Shown here piece after piece: positions 30,893 to 50,838 of a DNA stretch of 64,000 nt. Numbering within the stretch: the stretch's first letter is position 1; each line of letters opens with the position of its first letter. The notes below the pieces were generated by a model, which made no database searches, had not been told where the DNA came from, and saw only the letters and a list, made by a program, of their open reading frames with translations. Source of the stretch: Hypomesus transpacificus. Lineage: Eukaryota > Chordata > Actinopteri > Osmeriformes > Osmeridae. Position numbers and translations under genes: made by a program. Location of the stretch: contig NC_061074.1 of the NCBI RefSeq assembly GCF_021917145.1, forward strand, positions 9,579,521 to 9,643,520, given 5' to 3'.

Positions 30893-33800
30893 AAAGGGAG
30901 AAGGGAACAGGGGGAGGAGGGAAGGGAACAGGGGGAGGAGGGAAGGGAACAGGGGGAGGAGGGAAGGGAACAGGGGGAGGAGGGAAGGGAACAGGGGGAG
31001 GAGGGAAGGGAACAGGGGGAGGGGAGAAGGGAACAGGGGGAGGAGGGAAGGGAACAGGGGGAGGGGAGAAGGGAACAGGGGGAGGAGGGAAGGGAACAGG
31101 GGGAGGAGGGAAGGGAACAGGGGGAGGGGAGAAGGGAACAGGGGGAGGAGGGAAGGGAACAGGGGGAGGGGAGAAGGGAACAGGGGGAGGAGGGAAGGGA
31201 ACAGGGGGAGGAGGGAAGGGAACAGGGGGAGGAGGGAAGGGAACAGGGGGAGGGGAGAAGGGAACAGGGGGAGGAGGGAAGGGAACAGGGGGAGGGGAGA
31301 AGGGAACAGGGGGAGGAGGGAAGGGAACAGGGGGAGGAGGGAAGGGAACAGGGGGAGGGGAGAAGGGAACAGGGGGAGGAGGGAAGGGAACAGGGGGAGG
31401 GGAGAAGGGAACAGGGGGAGGAGGGAAGGGAACAGGGGGAGGAGGGAAGGGAACAGGGGGAGGGGAGAAGGGAACAGGGGGAGGGGAGAAGGGAACAGGG
31501 GGAGGGGAGAAGGGAACAGGGGGAGGGGAGAAGGGAACAGGGGGAGGGGAGAAGGGAACAGGGGGAGGGGAGAAGGGAACAGGGGGAGGAGGGAAGGGAA
31601 CAGGGGGAGGAGGGAAGGGAACAGGGGGAGGGGAGAAGGGAACAGGGGGAGGAGGGAAGGGAACAGGGGGAGGGGAGAAGGGAAGAGGGGGAGGAGGGAA
31701 GGGAACAGGGGGAGGGGGGAAGGGAACAGGGGGAGGAGGGAAGGGAACAGGGGGAGGAGGGAAGGGAACAGGGGGAGGAGGGAAGGGAACAGGGGGAGGG
31801 GAGAAGGGAACAGGGGGAGGAGGGAAGGGAACAGGGGGAGGAGGGAAGGGAACAGGGGGAGGGGAGAAGGGAACAGGGGGAGGGGAGAAGGGAACAGGGG
31901 GAGGGGAGAAGGGAACAGGGGGAGGGGAGAAGGGAACAGGGGGAGGAGGGAAGGGAACAGGGGGAGGGGGGAAGGGAACAGGGGGAGGAGGGAAGGGAAC
32001 AGGGGGAGGAGGGAAGGGAACAGGGGGAGGAGGGAAGGGAACAGGGGGAGGAGGGAAGGGAACAGGGGGAGGGGAGAAGGGAACAGGGGGAGGAGGGAAG
32101 GGAACAGGGGGAGGAGGGAAGGGAACAGGGGGAGGGGAGAAGGGAACAGGGGGAGGGGAGAAGGGAACAGGGGGAGGAGGGAAGGGAACAGGGGGAGGAG
32201 GGAAGGGAACAGGGGGAGGGGAGAAGGGAACAGGGGGAGGAGGGAAGGGAACAGGGGGAGGGGAGAAGGGAACAGGGGGAGGAGGGAAGGGAACAGGGGG
32301 AGGAGGGAAGGGAACAGGGGGAGGGGAGAGGAGAACAGGGGGAGGAGGGAAGGGAACAGGGGGAGGAGGGAAGGGAACAGGGGGAGGAGGGAAGGGAACA
32401 GGGGGAGGAGGGAAGGGAACAGGGGGAGGGGAGAAGGGAACAGGGGGAGGAGGGAAGGGAACAGGGGGAGGAGGGAAGGGAACAGGGGGAGGAGGGAAGG
32501 GAACAGGGGGAGGAGGGAAGGGAACAGGGGGAGGAGGGAAGGGAACAGGGGGAGGGGAGAAGGGAACAGGGGGAGGAGGGAAGGGAACAGGGGGAGGGGA
32601 GAAGGGAACAGGGGGAGGAGGGAAGGGAACAGGGGGAGGAGGGAAGGGAACAGGGGGAGGGGAGAAGGGAACAGGGGGAGGAGGGAAGGGAACAGGGGGA
32701 GGGGAGAAGGGAACAGGGGGAGGAGGGAAGGGAACAGGGGGAGGAGGGAAGGGAACAGGGGGAGGAGGGAAGGGAACAGGGGGAGGGGAGAAGGGAACAG
32801 GGGGAGGAGGGAAGGGAACAGGGGGAGGGGAGAAGGGAACAGGGGGAGGAGGGAAGGGAACAGGGGGAGGAGGGAAGGGAACAGGGGGAGGGGAGAAGGG
32901 AACAGGGGGAGGAGGGAAGGGAACAGGGGGAGGGGAGAAGGGAACAGGGGGAGGAGGGAAGGGAACAGGGGGAGGAGGGAAGGGAACAGGGGGAGGGGAG
33001 AAGGGAACAGGGGGAGGGGAGAAGGGAACAGGGGGAGGGGAGAAGGGAACAGGGGGAGGGGAGAAGGGAACAGGGGGAGGAGGGAAGGGAACAGGGGGAG
33101 GAGGGAAGGGAACAGGGGGAGGGGAGAAGGGAACAGGGGGAGGAGGGAAGGGAACAGGGGGAGGGGAGAAGGGAACAGGGGGAGGAGGGAAGGGAACAGG
33201 GGGAGGGGGGAAGGGAACAGGGGGAGGAGGGAAGGGAACAGGGGGAGGAGGGAAGGGAACAGGGGGAGGGGAGAAGGGAACAGGGGGAGGGGAGAAGGGA
33301 ACAGGGGGAGGGGAGAAGGGAACAGGGGGAGGAGGGAAGGGAACAGGGGGAGGAGGGAAGGGAACAGGGGGAGGGGAGAAGGGAACAGGGGGAGGAGGGA
33401 AGGGAACAGGGGGAGGGGAGAAGGGAACAGGGGGAGGAGGGAAGGGAACAGGGGGAGGGGGGAAGGGAACAGGGGGAGGAGGGAAGGGAACAGGGGGAGG
33501 AGGGAAGGGAACAGGGGGAGGGGAGAAGGGAACAGGGGGAGGGGAGAAGGGAACAGGGGGAGGGGAGAAGGGAACAGGGGGAGGAGGGAAGGGAACAGGG
33601 GGAGGAGGGAAGGGAACAGGGGGAGGGGAGAAGGGAACAGGGGGAGGAGGGAAGGGAACAGGGGGAGGGGAGAAGGGAACAGGGGGAGGAGGGAAGGGAA
33701 CAGGGGGAGGGGGGAAGGGAACAGGGGGAGGAGGGAAGGGAACAGGGGGAGGAGGGAAGGGAACAGGGGGAGGGGAGAAGGGAACAGGGGGAGGAGGGAA

Positions 33801-36800
33801 GGGAACAGGGGGAGGAGGGAAGGGAACAGGGGGAGGGGAGAAGGGAACAGGGGGAGGAGGGAAGGGAACAGGGGGAGGGGAGAAGGGAACAGGGGGAGGA
33901 GGGAAGGGAACAGGGGGAGGGGGGAAGGGAACAGGGGGAGGAGGGAAGGGAACAGGGGGAGGAGGGAAGGGAACAGGGGGAGGAGGGAAGGGAACAGGGG
34001 GAGGAGGGAAGGGAACAGGGGGAGGGGAGAAGGGAACAGGGGGAGGAGGGAAGGGAACAGGGGGAGGAGGGAAGGGAACAGGGGGAGGGGAGAAGGGAAC
34101 AGGGGGAGGGGAGAAGGGAACAGGGGGAGGAGGGAAGGGAACAGGGGGAGGAGGGAAGGGAACAGGGGGAGGGGAGAAGGGAACAGGGGGAGGAGGGAAG
34201 GGAACAGGGGGAGGGGAGAAGGGAACAGGGGGAGGAGGGAAGGGAACAGGGGGAGGAGGGAAGGGAACAGGGGGAGGGGAGAGGAGAACAGGGGGAGGAG
34301 GGAAGGGAACAGGGGGAGGAGGGAAGGGAACAGGGGGAGGAGGGAAGGGAACAGGGGGAGGAGGGAAGGGAACAGGGGGAGGGGAGAAGGGAACAGGGGG
34401 AGGAGGGAAGGGAACAGGGGGAGGAGGGAAGGGAACAGGGGGAGGAGGGAAGGGAACAGGGGGAGGAGGGAAGGGAACAGGGGGAGGGGAGAAGGGAACA
34501 GGGGGAGGAGGGAAGGGAACAGGGGGAGGAGGAGAAGGGAACAGGGGGAGGAGGGAAGGGAACAGGGGGAGGAGGGAAGGGAACAGGGGGAGGGGAGAAG
34601 GGAACAGGGGGAGGAGGGAAGGGAACAGGGGGAGGGGAGAAGGGAACAGGGGGAGGAGGGAAGGGAACAGGGGGAGGAGGGAAGGGAACAGGGGGAGGAG
34701 GGAAGGGAACAGGGGGAGGAGGAGAAGGGAACAGGGGGAGGAGGGAAGGGAACAGGGGGAGGGGAGAAGGGAACAGGGGGAGGAGGGAAGGGAACAGGGG
34801 GAGGAGGGAAGGGAACAGGGGGAGGGGAGAAGGGAACAGGGGGAGGAGGGAAGGGAACAGGGGGAGGGGAGAAGGGAACAGGGGGAGGAGGGAAGGGAAC
34901 AGGGGGAGGAGGGAAGGGAACAGGGGGAGGGGAGAAGGGAACAGGGGGAGGAGGGAAGGGAACAGGGGGAGGAGGGAAGGGAACAGGGGGAGGAGGGAAG
35001 GGAACAGGGGGAGGAGGGAAGGGAACAGGGGGAGGGGAGAAGGGAACAGGGGGAGGAGGGAAGGGAACAGGGGGAGGGGAGAAGGGAACAGGGGGAGGAG
35101 GGAAGGGAACAGGGGGAGGAGGGAAGGGAACAGGGGGAGGGGAGAAGGGAACAGGGGGAGGAGGGAAGGGAACAGGGGGAGGGGAGAAGGGAACAGGGGG
35201 AGGAGGGAAGGGAACAGGGGGAGGGGGAAGGGAACAGGGGGAGGAGGGAAGGGAACAGGGGGAGGAGGGAAGGGAACAGGGGGAGGGGAGAAGGGAACAG
35301 GGGGAGGGGAGAAGGGAACAGGGGGAGGGGAGAAGGGAACAGGGGGAGGAGGGAAGGGAACAGGGGGAGGAGGGAAGGGAACAGGGGGAGGGGAGAAGGG
35401 AACAGGGGGAGGGGAGAAGGGAACAGGGGGAGGGGAGAAGGGAACAGGGGGAGGAGGGAAGGGAACAGGGGGAGGAGGGAAGGGAACAGGGGGAGGGGAG
35501 AAGGGAACAGGGGGAGGAGGGAAGGGAACAGGGGGAGGGGAGAAGGGAACAGGGGGAGGAGGGAAGGGAACAGGGGGAGGGGGGAAGGGAACAGGGGGAG
35601 GAGGGAAGGGAACAGGGGGAGGAGGGAAGGGAACAGGGGGGAGGGGGGAGAAGGGAACAGGGGGAGGAGGGAAGGGAACAGGGGGAGGAGGGAAGGGAAC
35701 AGGGGGAGGGGAGAAGGGAACAGGGGGAGGAGGGAAGGGAACAGGGGGAGGGGAGAAGGGAACAGGGGGAGGAGGGAAGGGAACAGGGGGAGGAGGAAGG
35801 GAACAGGGGGAGAGGGAAGGGAACAGGGAACAGGGGGAGGAGGGAAGGGAACAGGGGGAGGAGGGAAGGGAACAGGGGGAGGAGGGAAGGGAACAGGGGA
35901 GGAGGGGAGAAGGGAACAGGGGGAGGAGGGAAGGGAACAGGGGGAGGAGGGAAGGGAACAGGGGGAGGGGAGAAGGGAACAGGGGGAGGAGGGAAGGGAA
36001 CAGGGGGAGGAGGGAAGGGAACAGGGGGAGGGGAGAAGGGAACAGGGGGAGGAGGGAAGGGAACAGGGGGAGGGGAGAAGGGAACAGGGGGAGGAGGGAA
36101 GGGAACAGGGGGAGGAGGGAAGGGAACAGGGGGAGGAGGGAAGGGAACAGGGGGAGGAGGGAAGGGAACAGGGGGAGGGGAGAAGGGAACAGGGGGAGGA
36201 GGGAAGGGAACAGGGGGAGGGGAGAAGGGAACAGGGGGAGGAGGGAAGGGAACAGGGGGAGGGGAGAAGGGAACAGGGGGAGGAGGGAAGGGAACAGGGG
36301 GAGGGGAGAAGGGAACAGGGGGAGGAGGGAAGGGAACAGGGGGAGGGGAGAAGGGAACAGGGGGAGGAGGGAAGGGAACAGGGGGAGGGGAGAAGGGAAC
36401 AGGGGGAGGAGGGAAGGGAACAGGGGGAGGAGGGAAGGGAACAGGGGGAGGAGGGAAGGGAACAGGGGGAGGGGAAGGGAACAGGGGGAGGAGGGAAGGG
36501 AACAGGGGGAGGAGGGAAGGGAACAGGGGGAGGGGGAAGGGAACAGGGGGAGGAGGAGAAGGGAACAGGGGGAGGAGGGAAGGGAACAGGGGGAGGGGAG
36601 AAGGGAACAGGGGGAAGGGAAGGGAACAGGGGGAGGAGGGAAGGGAACAGGGGGAGGGGAGAAGGGAACAGGGGGAGGAGGGAAGGGAACAGGGGGAGGA
36701 GGGAAGGGAACAGGGGGAGGAGGGAGGGAACAGGGGGAAGAAGGGAACAGGGGAGGAGGGAAGGGAACAGGGGGAGGAGGGAAGGGAACAGGGGGAGGAG

Positions 36801-38845
36801 GGAAGGGAACAGGGGGAGGAGGGAAGGGAACAGGGGGAGGAGGGAAGGGAACAGGGGGAGGGGAGAAGGGAACAGGGGGAGGAGGGAAGGGAACAGGGGG
36901 AGGGGAGAAGGGAACAGGGGGAGGAGGGAAGGGAACAGGGGGAGGAGGGAAGGGAACAGGGGGAGGGGAGAAGGGAACAGGGGGAGGAGGGAAGGGAACA
37001 GGGGGAGGGGAGAAGGGAACAGGGGGAGGAGGGAAGGGAACAGGGGGAGGAGGGAAGGGAACAGGGGGAGGGGAGAAGGGAACAGGGGGAGGAGGGAAGG
37101 GAACAGGGGGAGGGGAGAAGGGAACAGGGGGAGGAGGGAAGGGAACAGGGGGAGGAGGGAAGGGAACAGGGGGAGGGGAGAAGGGAACAGGGGGAGGAGG
37201 GAAGGGAACAGGGGGAGGAGGGAAGGGAACAGGGGGAGGAGGGAAGGGAACAGGGGGAGGAGGGAAGGGAACAGGGGGAGGGGAGAAGGGAACAGGGGGA
37301 GGAGGGAAGGGAACAGGGGGAGGGGAGAAGGGAACAGGGGGAGGAGGGAAGGGAACAGGGGGAGGAGGGAAGGGAACAGGGGGAGGGGAGAAGGGAACAG
37401 GGGGAGGAGGGAAGGGAACAGGGGGAGGAGGGAAGGGAACAGGGGGAGGGGAGAAGGGAACAGGGGGAGGAGGGAAGGGAACAGGGGGAGGGGAGAAGGG
37501 AACAGGGGGAGGAGGGAAGGGAACAGGGGGAGGAGGGAAGGGAACAGGGGGAGGGGAGAAGGGAACAGGGGGAGGAGGGAAGGGAACAGGGGGAGGAGGG
37601 AAGGGAACAGGGGGAGGAGGGAAGGGAACAGGGGGAGGGGAGAAGGGAACAGGGGGAGGAGGGAAGGGAACAGGGGGAGGGGAGAAGGGAACAGGGGGAG
37701 GAGGGAAGGGAACAGGGGGAGGAGGGAAGGGAACAGGGGGAGGGGGGGAAGGGAACAGGGGGAGGAGGGAAGGGAACAGGGGGAGGGGAGAAGGGAACAG
37801 GGGGAGGAGGGAAGGGAACAGGGGGAGGAGGGAAGGGAACAGGGGGAGGGGAGAAGGGAACAGGGGGAGGGGAGAAGGGAACAGGGGGAGGGGAGAAGGG
37901 AACAGGGGGAGGAGGGAAGGGAACAGGGGGAGGAGGGAAGGGAACAGGGGGAGGGGAGAAGGGAACAGGGGGAGGAGGGAAGGGAACAGGGGGAGGGGAG
38001 AAGGGAACAGGGGGAGGAGGGAAGGGAACAGGGGGAGGAGGGAAGGGAACAGGGGGAGGGGGGGAAGGGAACAGGGGGAGGAGGGAAGGGAACAGGGGGA
38101 GGGGAGAAGGGAACAGGGGGAGGAGGGAAGGGAACAGGGGGAGGAGGGAAGGGAACAGGGGGAGGGGAGAAGGGAACAGGGGGAGGGGAGAAGGGAACAG
38201 GGGGAGGGGAGAAGGGAACAGGGGGAGGAGGGAAGGGAACAGGGGGAGGGGAGAAGGGAACAGGGGGAGGAGGGAAGGGAACAGGGGGAGGGGGGAAGGG
38301 AACAGGGGGAGGGGAGAAGGGAACAGGGGGAGGAGGGAAGGGAACAGGGGGAGGGGAGAAGGGAACAGGGGGAGGGGAGAAGGGAACAGGGGGAGGAGGG
38401 AAGGGAACAGGGGGAAGGGGGAAGGGAACAGGGGGAGGGGAGAAGGGAACAGGGGGAGGAGGGAAGGGAACAGGGGGAGGGGAGAAGGGAACAGGGGGAG
38501 GAGGGAAGGGAACAGGGGGAGGGGAGAAGGGAACAGGGGGAGGAGGGAAGGGAACAGGGGGAGGGGAGAAGGGAACAGGGGGAGGAGGGAAGGGAACAGG
38601 GGGAGGGGGGAAGGGAACAGGGGGAGGGGAGAAGGGAACAGGGGGAGGAGGGAAGGGAACAGGGGGAGGGGGGAAGGGAACAGGGGGAGGGGAGAAGGGA
38701 ACAGGGGGAGGAGGGAAGGGAACAGGGGGAGGGGGGGAAGGGAACAGGGGGAGGGGGGAAGGGAACAGGGGGAGGGGAGAAGGGAACAGGGGGAGGAGGG
38801 AAGGGAACAGGGGGAGGGGGGAAGGGAACGGGGGGGGGGAGGTGG
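30893..38845. repeat. 7.9-kb purine/pyrimidine 21-bp satellite
   Basis: About 375 copies of GGGAACAGGGGGAGGNGGGA-type 21-bp units in two main forms, GAGGAGGGAA and GAGGGGAGAA, arranged in higher-order patterns. The TRIM59 template/sense asymmetry is complete: sense RNA is pyrimidine-rich. Four frames of more than 2,600 codons are artefacts of a stop-free period divisible by three. Confidence 0.98.
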
Positions 38846-38849
38846 AGGT

Positions 38850-39600
38850 GAGGAAGTGGTGGTTGTTGACACTCTCTCCTGGTTTAACACTTGTCAAGTA
38901 GGTAACTGGCGCAGAAACAACTGCTTTAAGACCTCAAAAACCAGCACACAAACCTATCACTTACTAGAAAAAGATCTATTCTGAGATAGTTATGATTCAT
39001 CAATCGGGCCCATTATCCATCACCCGCGGGACAAAGTAATGACAATCATTTCCCAACCATCACTCAGACTATATTAGTTCGCACAGAGGCGTTACATAAT
39101 GTCTAATTTGTGTTTTTCTCCTGGTGTTATTAGAGCGGTTCATGGGGCCAAGTTGCCCAATCAAGTTTGGCTGCAGTTCGTGAATGGTAAAATGGTAGCC
39201 TGTGCCTTCTTTTAAATATGTAATAAAGTAAGAATCACTAAGTAGCCATAATAAGATATGGCATTTATGTCCCTGAGTGGCCACTTAGGAAGCTGGAGTA
39301 GGAAAACACAACTTCACCTACTGGCACTGCCAAGGCACTGACGACCCACTCGCGTACAGTAACTAGAGCCACCATAAGAACACGGTCTTGATATCAAAGA
39401 AAATCCTTTATTCGGAAAACAATTACGAAATATAAAGTGTTTTGTTTTATTTACTTGACTCTGGACTAAGATCATCCTCGACTGTATCGCTAACACAAAC
39501 TTCTCTGTGGTTATAAGTACTTATTTACGTGGCCTACTAATGGCGTTGGCATAAAAAACAATTATTTCGATGTCATATTACCGGTAGTTGCTTGATAAAG
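38850..39600. other. 5' end of the TRIM59 5' UTR intron, no gene seen
   Basis: Single-copy-looking intronic DNA between the satellite and the inferred first exon. Confidence 0.5.
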
Positions 39601-39605
39601 CTTAC

Positions 39606-39750
39606 CGTTCTAAAGATACTGTCTGCTGCCCGTCTTCAGACCCTCCAGCCTGCTGCTCGAGCCTCCTCGCTGTTTGCTGGGGCTCAGTGCGCATGCGACC
39701 CAGCACGCTCACCCATCCAATAGAGCTCAGCTCGCGCAGTTCAAATTAGA
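39606..39750 (-). promoter_or_regulatory. TRIM59: Inferred TRIM59 first exon and promoter
   Basis: On minus, TTTAGAACG is followed by GTAAGC, a strong donor (exon end 39606). Nearby are an NRF1-type TGCGCATGCG at 39688-39697, CCAAT at 39717-39721 and TTCAAA (CHR in reverse) at 39740-39745. CpG is locally enriched. The start site is inferred. Confidence 0.55.
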
Positions 39751-39759
39751 GAATGTCTA

Positions 39760-42041
39760 ATATCAAATCGTTCTAGAAACCGTCGCCTGAGGATGGTTGC
39801 TGGTGATGTTTTCTGATAGGCATTTAACTCGGTACAACTCGAGACAACTATCATTTCGGCAGACGTCTTCCCTCAGTATGCCTGCGCCTCGTCCATTAAT
39901 TGTATGTAGCGGGACAAGACAATCCCTCACTTCTCTGGGTGAGAAACGGTTGAAATGCGTCTAGAAGTGACCATAGCGTAGCCCCCTACAACGAGGCATA
40001 CAAACAGTTGGGACGACCATATAAAACAAAACACAACGGCCGTTTGGGTTTCACTATTTATTTTTAGAAGACAACCTATCCCGTAGTAGTCTATCTCCAA
40101 CTGGTTCAGCAAACCACATGTTCTTCCTTGTCATTTTTTATTTGAAACCCCATCTTTGCTAACAAGGAATGCTGCCAAAAAATACCCTATGTTCAACAGA
40201 AGGTTATGACCACAGAGTGTAATCCATTACTACAGTGTTCTGAAATTAATACAAAGAAAAGATGGACCTAAATGGTACAGATGGGTGAGGGATTGGAGAT
40301 GACGGAAAGTACAGCAGAAATGTTCATAAATTTAGAGGGAATTTTATACTCTGCTGTATCACCTTGCAACAGCATCATTATTGCAACTCCTTAAAAACTG
40401 ATTTTTTTCTTCTTCATCCAAATCGTCCCCAAATGTCTTATTTAGCGGATTACATTACTAAATATAAAATATGGTTGGATGGTGCATATCATAGAAGGCA
40501 TGTGGAGGTCTGATTTGAGAGTCTAGTGCACTCCTTTAAAGATGAATTCAGGCCTTTACTCTGCAGTACATGTGCAAAATTGGTCAGATTCTTCTGCAAT
40601 GAGGAGACTAAAGTCTGGGGGGGGGGGGGGGGGGGGGGGGGGGGACAGTTTACTAAAAATAAAATGACAGTGTACACAGCCTAAGGGAACAAAAGAAAAT
40701 TGAAATCAACTGTGCTAGAGTTTAGTACATGCAAGGTTATGAAATACAAAGTCACAAAATGGCCGTTGTTTTTATTTCCCCCTTGTGATGAGTCAGAGCT
40801 GGAAGCTATGGCAATTAAACTGCCAAGCACTGATTCCTGCTTAAATTGAAATAAAAGAACCCAGGAGATCATGCTGAGGACTATGATAGCGACGTGGAGG
40901 CTTCACAGCATCAAACCTGTGTCCCGTAAGAAGCTAGCTATGGTGTGAGGTTACTTTACAAGCCTGGACACCTTTACAAGCAACAGAAGTAAAAGCTGAA
41001 AATTAAAATAAAAAAAGATTGACACTGGAGGCAGAAAAGCAAGCCTAAAGCTGCATCCGAACAGGCACGGCTCCCTCCACAGGCATGTCCAGTGTCACTT
41101 AATACTAACTTAATACACATTTGAATGAAACAAAAGAAATCTTTGCGATGTTTTTTTTTTGTCGTTGCCAAAGTTGCTCCTTTCTAGGGAGGCGAAGCCC
41201 CTCCCATTCTGGAGGTGGAGCCTGTTTTACTTCCTTGTTCCTCCATGCTTGTTCCAGATGATTGGAGGGTTTATTCTCTGCGTTTTCATCCCGTCTGACA
41301 CTCTCCAGTCACACGCACACACACACCACTCGTCTGCTCTTGCATACGCGACGCTGGCCTCCTAGCCCCGCCCATCGCCACGGGGACAGGGGGCGGGGAC
41401 ACGCCCAATCGAGGATTTCTGATTGGAGGAGATGAACCTGGCTCCCCAGCATTGAGTCCAGACATTCATACACGATGGGTCCATTCACTCACACGTCTGA
41501 CAGCATGGCCGGTTGGGGGGAGGGGAGCGCGGAGGGTGGAGCCCCCTCTGGCCGGAGGCTGAATTGCGATATGGTTCATCTTACGTCTAAGTTGTGTTTT
41601 CTTTTTCGTTGCCTCCAAATTTGTCTTGATGATTACGTGTGTCTCTGGGTGTCCTCCCTGGTGGACACGGTGTGTTTGTCCTGGTTTTCAGGGTTAGGAG
41701 ACGACAGCTCGGACAACACGCTGGCTAGGAGGACACGCCTCTCTCAACGCACTCCATGTAGATGTTTTGTTTGTTTAGCAACATGTAGCCACTCACTCAC
41801 TCTCACCCACTCGCCATCTCAAACTCCATTTGGGCTCTTTCCCCCCTGGAATGCCAAATGAAATCCGCACATATTCTCTCAGATAAAGATGCAGCCATGG
41901 ATCCCACGAGCCAAGCACAATGGATCTAATTTCTCTCACACTCTCGCGCTCTCTCTTTTACTCTCTTTCTCTCTTAATTTTGTTTTATGTTAAACAGAGT
42001 GCTGCATCGCCAACAAAACTCCGGCTCGCCCCGGCAGTCCT
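39760..42041 (-). other. TRIM59-KPNA4 spacer including KPNA4 3' UTR
   Basis: No coding exon recognised. The KPNA4 3' UTR starts at 42041 and may extend far left; the poly(A) site was not fixed. A poly-G run of 27 lies at 40618-40644. Confidence 0.5.
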
Positions 42042-49023
<6,982 letters not shown>

Positions 49024-49904
49024 GTCAGCAATTTTGGCGACCTTCAAAATATTATTTTAAAATGAATTGTCTGGCTAGCTATCTTTCTCTAGTTCTCTTT
49101 TCTCAGCCTTTCTGTTAGCTGCCGGACTATTTTTTGCTGGTCTGATCGCGGTGCACACTGGGAATGCCGGTGGTGGAGGCCAGCCTCTCTCTGGTGCGGA
49201 AGGGTGGGGAACCCCCTCCGTTCATCACGGAACGAGGAACACGCTGCTCCGTTAACAATCACAAGGGCGCGCTGGAGGCCAGAATAATGTTGGCGATGCT
49301 CATGCCACCTAAATAAAGGTTATAAGTCCATTTACGTTCCCCGCCATAAAATGTAATTTAGCTAAATATTTGTTAAGTTGAAAGGAAAATACAATTCTTG
49401 ATTTATTCACTTATTTTTTAAATACATATAGCATATATTTATCAACGAGAACAGAGTTGTTATAGTGCATTTTTCACAATTAGGCCTACATAGCAATCAT
49501 AATTATTCAAAAACATTCTCAATAGAAGACAGTCACCATGTGGAAAAATCATGGTACCTGACACATTTTAAGAATCACAAATCCATCCAGTCTTGGTCCA
49601 GTTTTCTAAATTGACAAAAACAACCTTAAGCCCAGTTAAGGTCTACTGTTGGTGCAACATGACGAGTCCACTTCTGGCCTCACTCACTGAGCCTGAGGGC
49701 CATTACAGGACCCAGGACCGTCTGAGCCCCGGTGGTAGGTCGTCCCAGGTCCAGTGACGGCCATCCTTTCCCCCTGCTCTCTGATCCCAGACAGAGCTGT
49801 GAGCATCCCTACTGACACATGATTCATTCTTATTCGTATTTATATATATATATTATATTAAAATAATTTGTATTCTTAGATTTTTTAGTTCTTAGGAATA
49901 GTTA

Positions 49905-50032
49905 AACTTTTGTACCTTTACTTAATTTAAGATTCGTGTATGTTTAGTGTTTGCACCTGCCTGCCAGAGTAAATTCTGTGTTTGTATAAATACATGGTGA
50001 ATAAACCGAATTCTGATTCTGATTCACTCACA
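49905..50032 (+). mobile_element. LINE-type 3' tail fragment
   Basis: CTGCCAGAGTAAATTCTGTG followed by ATAAACC and TTCTGATTCTGATTC. The same tail occurs at about 55560-55678 and 56995-57065, so it is a dispersed non-LTR 3' end. Confidence 0.7.
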
Positions 50033-50054
50033 ACTTTTGGCAGCATTGCCAGTA

Positions 50055-50257
50055 ACCTTTCATAGCGAATGTTGCACAACTGGTCGCATGAACCACGTTT
50101 TCACAACGTCCTCCTTCACCTCCAGCATCTCCACCGTCAGCATGGTATCCACACACTCATCAAACCTGAGCTTGTAGAGCAGGGAGGACTTCCCAGCACC
50201 GTCCAGACACAGATCAGAACCTGAGTGTCACGGTCTGCAGGACGCCTGCACACCCAT
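50055..50257 (-). pseudogene. ARL14: ARL14-like small GTPase remnant
   Basis: On minus, starting at 50257, three pieces in different frames read MGVQAS, then DTQVLI, then CLDGAGKSSLLYKLR and TVEMLEVKED. This resembles the ARF/ARL N-terminus with its P-loop GLDxAGKS and the switch-1 area, but the TIGFN-like stretch is missing and a stop follows soon after. Two frame changes and a truncation mean it cannot make a GTPase. Its place between KPNA4 and PPM1L is that of ARL14 in human. No remaining G-motifs were found nearby. Confidence 0.72.
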
Positions 50258-50269
50258 ACTGCACACACT

Positions 50270-50838
50270 CACTCAGGGATGACTGGAGAGAGACACTCAG
50301 GGATGTCTCTCTGGAGAGATATTCAGGGCTGTCTGGAGAGAGATATTCAGGCCTGTCTGGAGAGATATTCAGGGCTGTCTGGAGAGATATTCAGGGCTGT
50401 CTGGAGAGATATTCAGGGCTGTCTGTCTGGAGAGAGACAATCAGGGCTGTCTGTCTGGAGAGAGACAATCAGGGCTGTCTGTCTGGAGAGAGACAATCAG
50501 GGCTGTCTGTCTGGAGAGAAACAATCAGGGCTGTCTGTCTGGAGAGAGACAATCAGGCTGTCTGTCTGGAGAGAGACAATCAGGGCTGTCTGTCTGGAGA
50601 GAAACAATCAGGGCTGTCTGTCTGGAGAGAGACAATCAGGCTGTCTGTCTGGAGAGATATTCAGGGTTGTCTGTCTGGAGAGATATTCAGGGCTGTCTGT
50701 CTGGAGAGAGATATTCAGGGCTGTCTGTCTGGAGAGATATTCAGGGTTGTCTGTCTGGAGAGAGATATTCAGGGCTGTCTGTCTGGAGAGATATTCAGGG
50801 CTGTCTGTCTGGAGAGAGATAATCAGGGCTGTCTGAAG
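50270..50838 (+). repeat. About 28-bp GGCTGTCTGTCTGGAGAGA minisatellite
   Basis: About 21 copies with AGACAATCA or TATTCA endings, directly upstream (sense) of the ARL14-like remnant. Confidence 0.95.

Noticed and set aside
30714..38984. Open frames of 2,686-2,756 codons on both strands
   Set aside because: Produced by a stop-free 21-bp repeat read in several frames; composition NRGRREG/EQGEEGR or SPPPVPF has no non-repeat domain.
41475..41861. 128-codon plus-strand frame upstream of the KPNA4 stop
   Set aside because: Lies in the expected KPNA4 3' UTR, no domain and no conserved pattern recognised.
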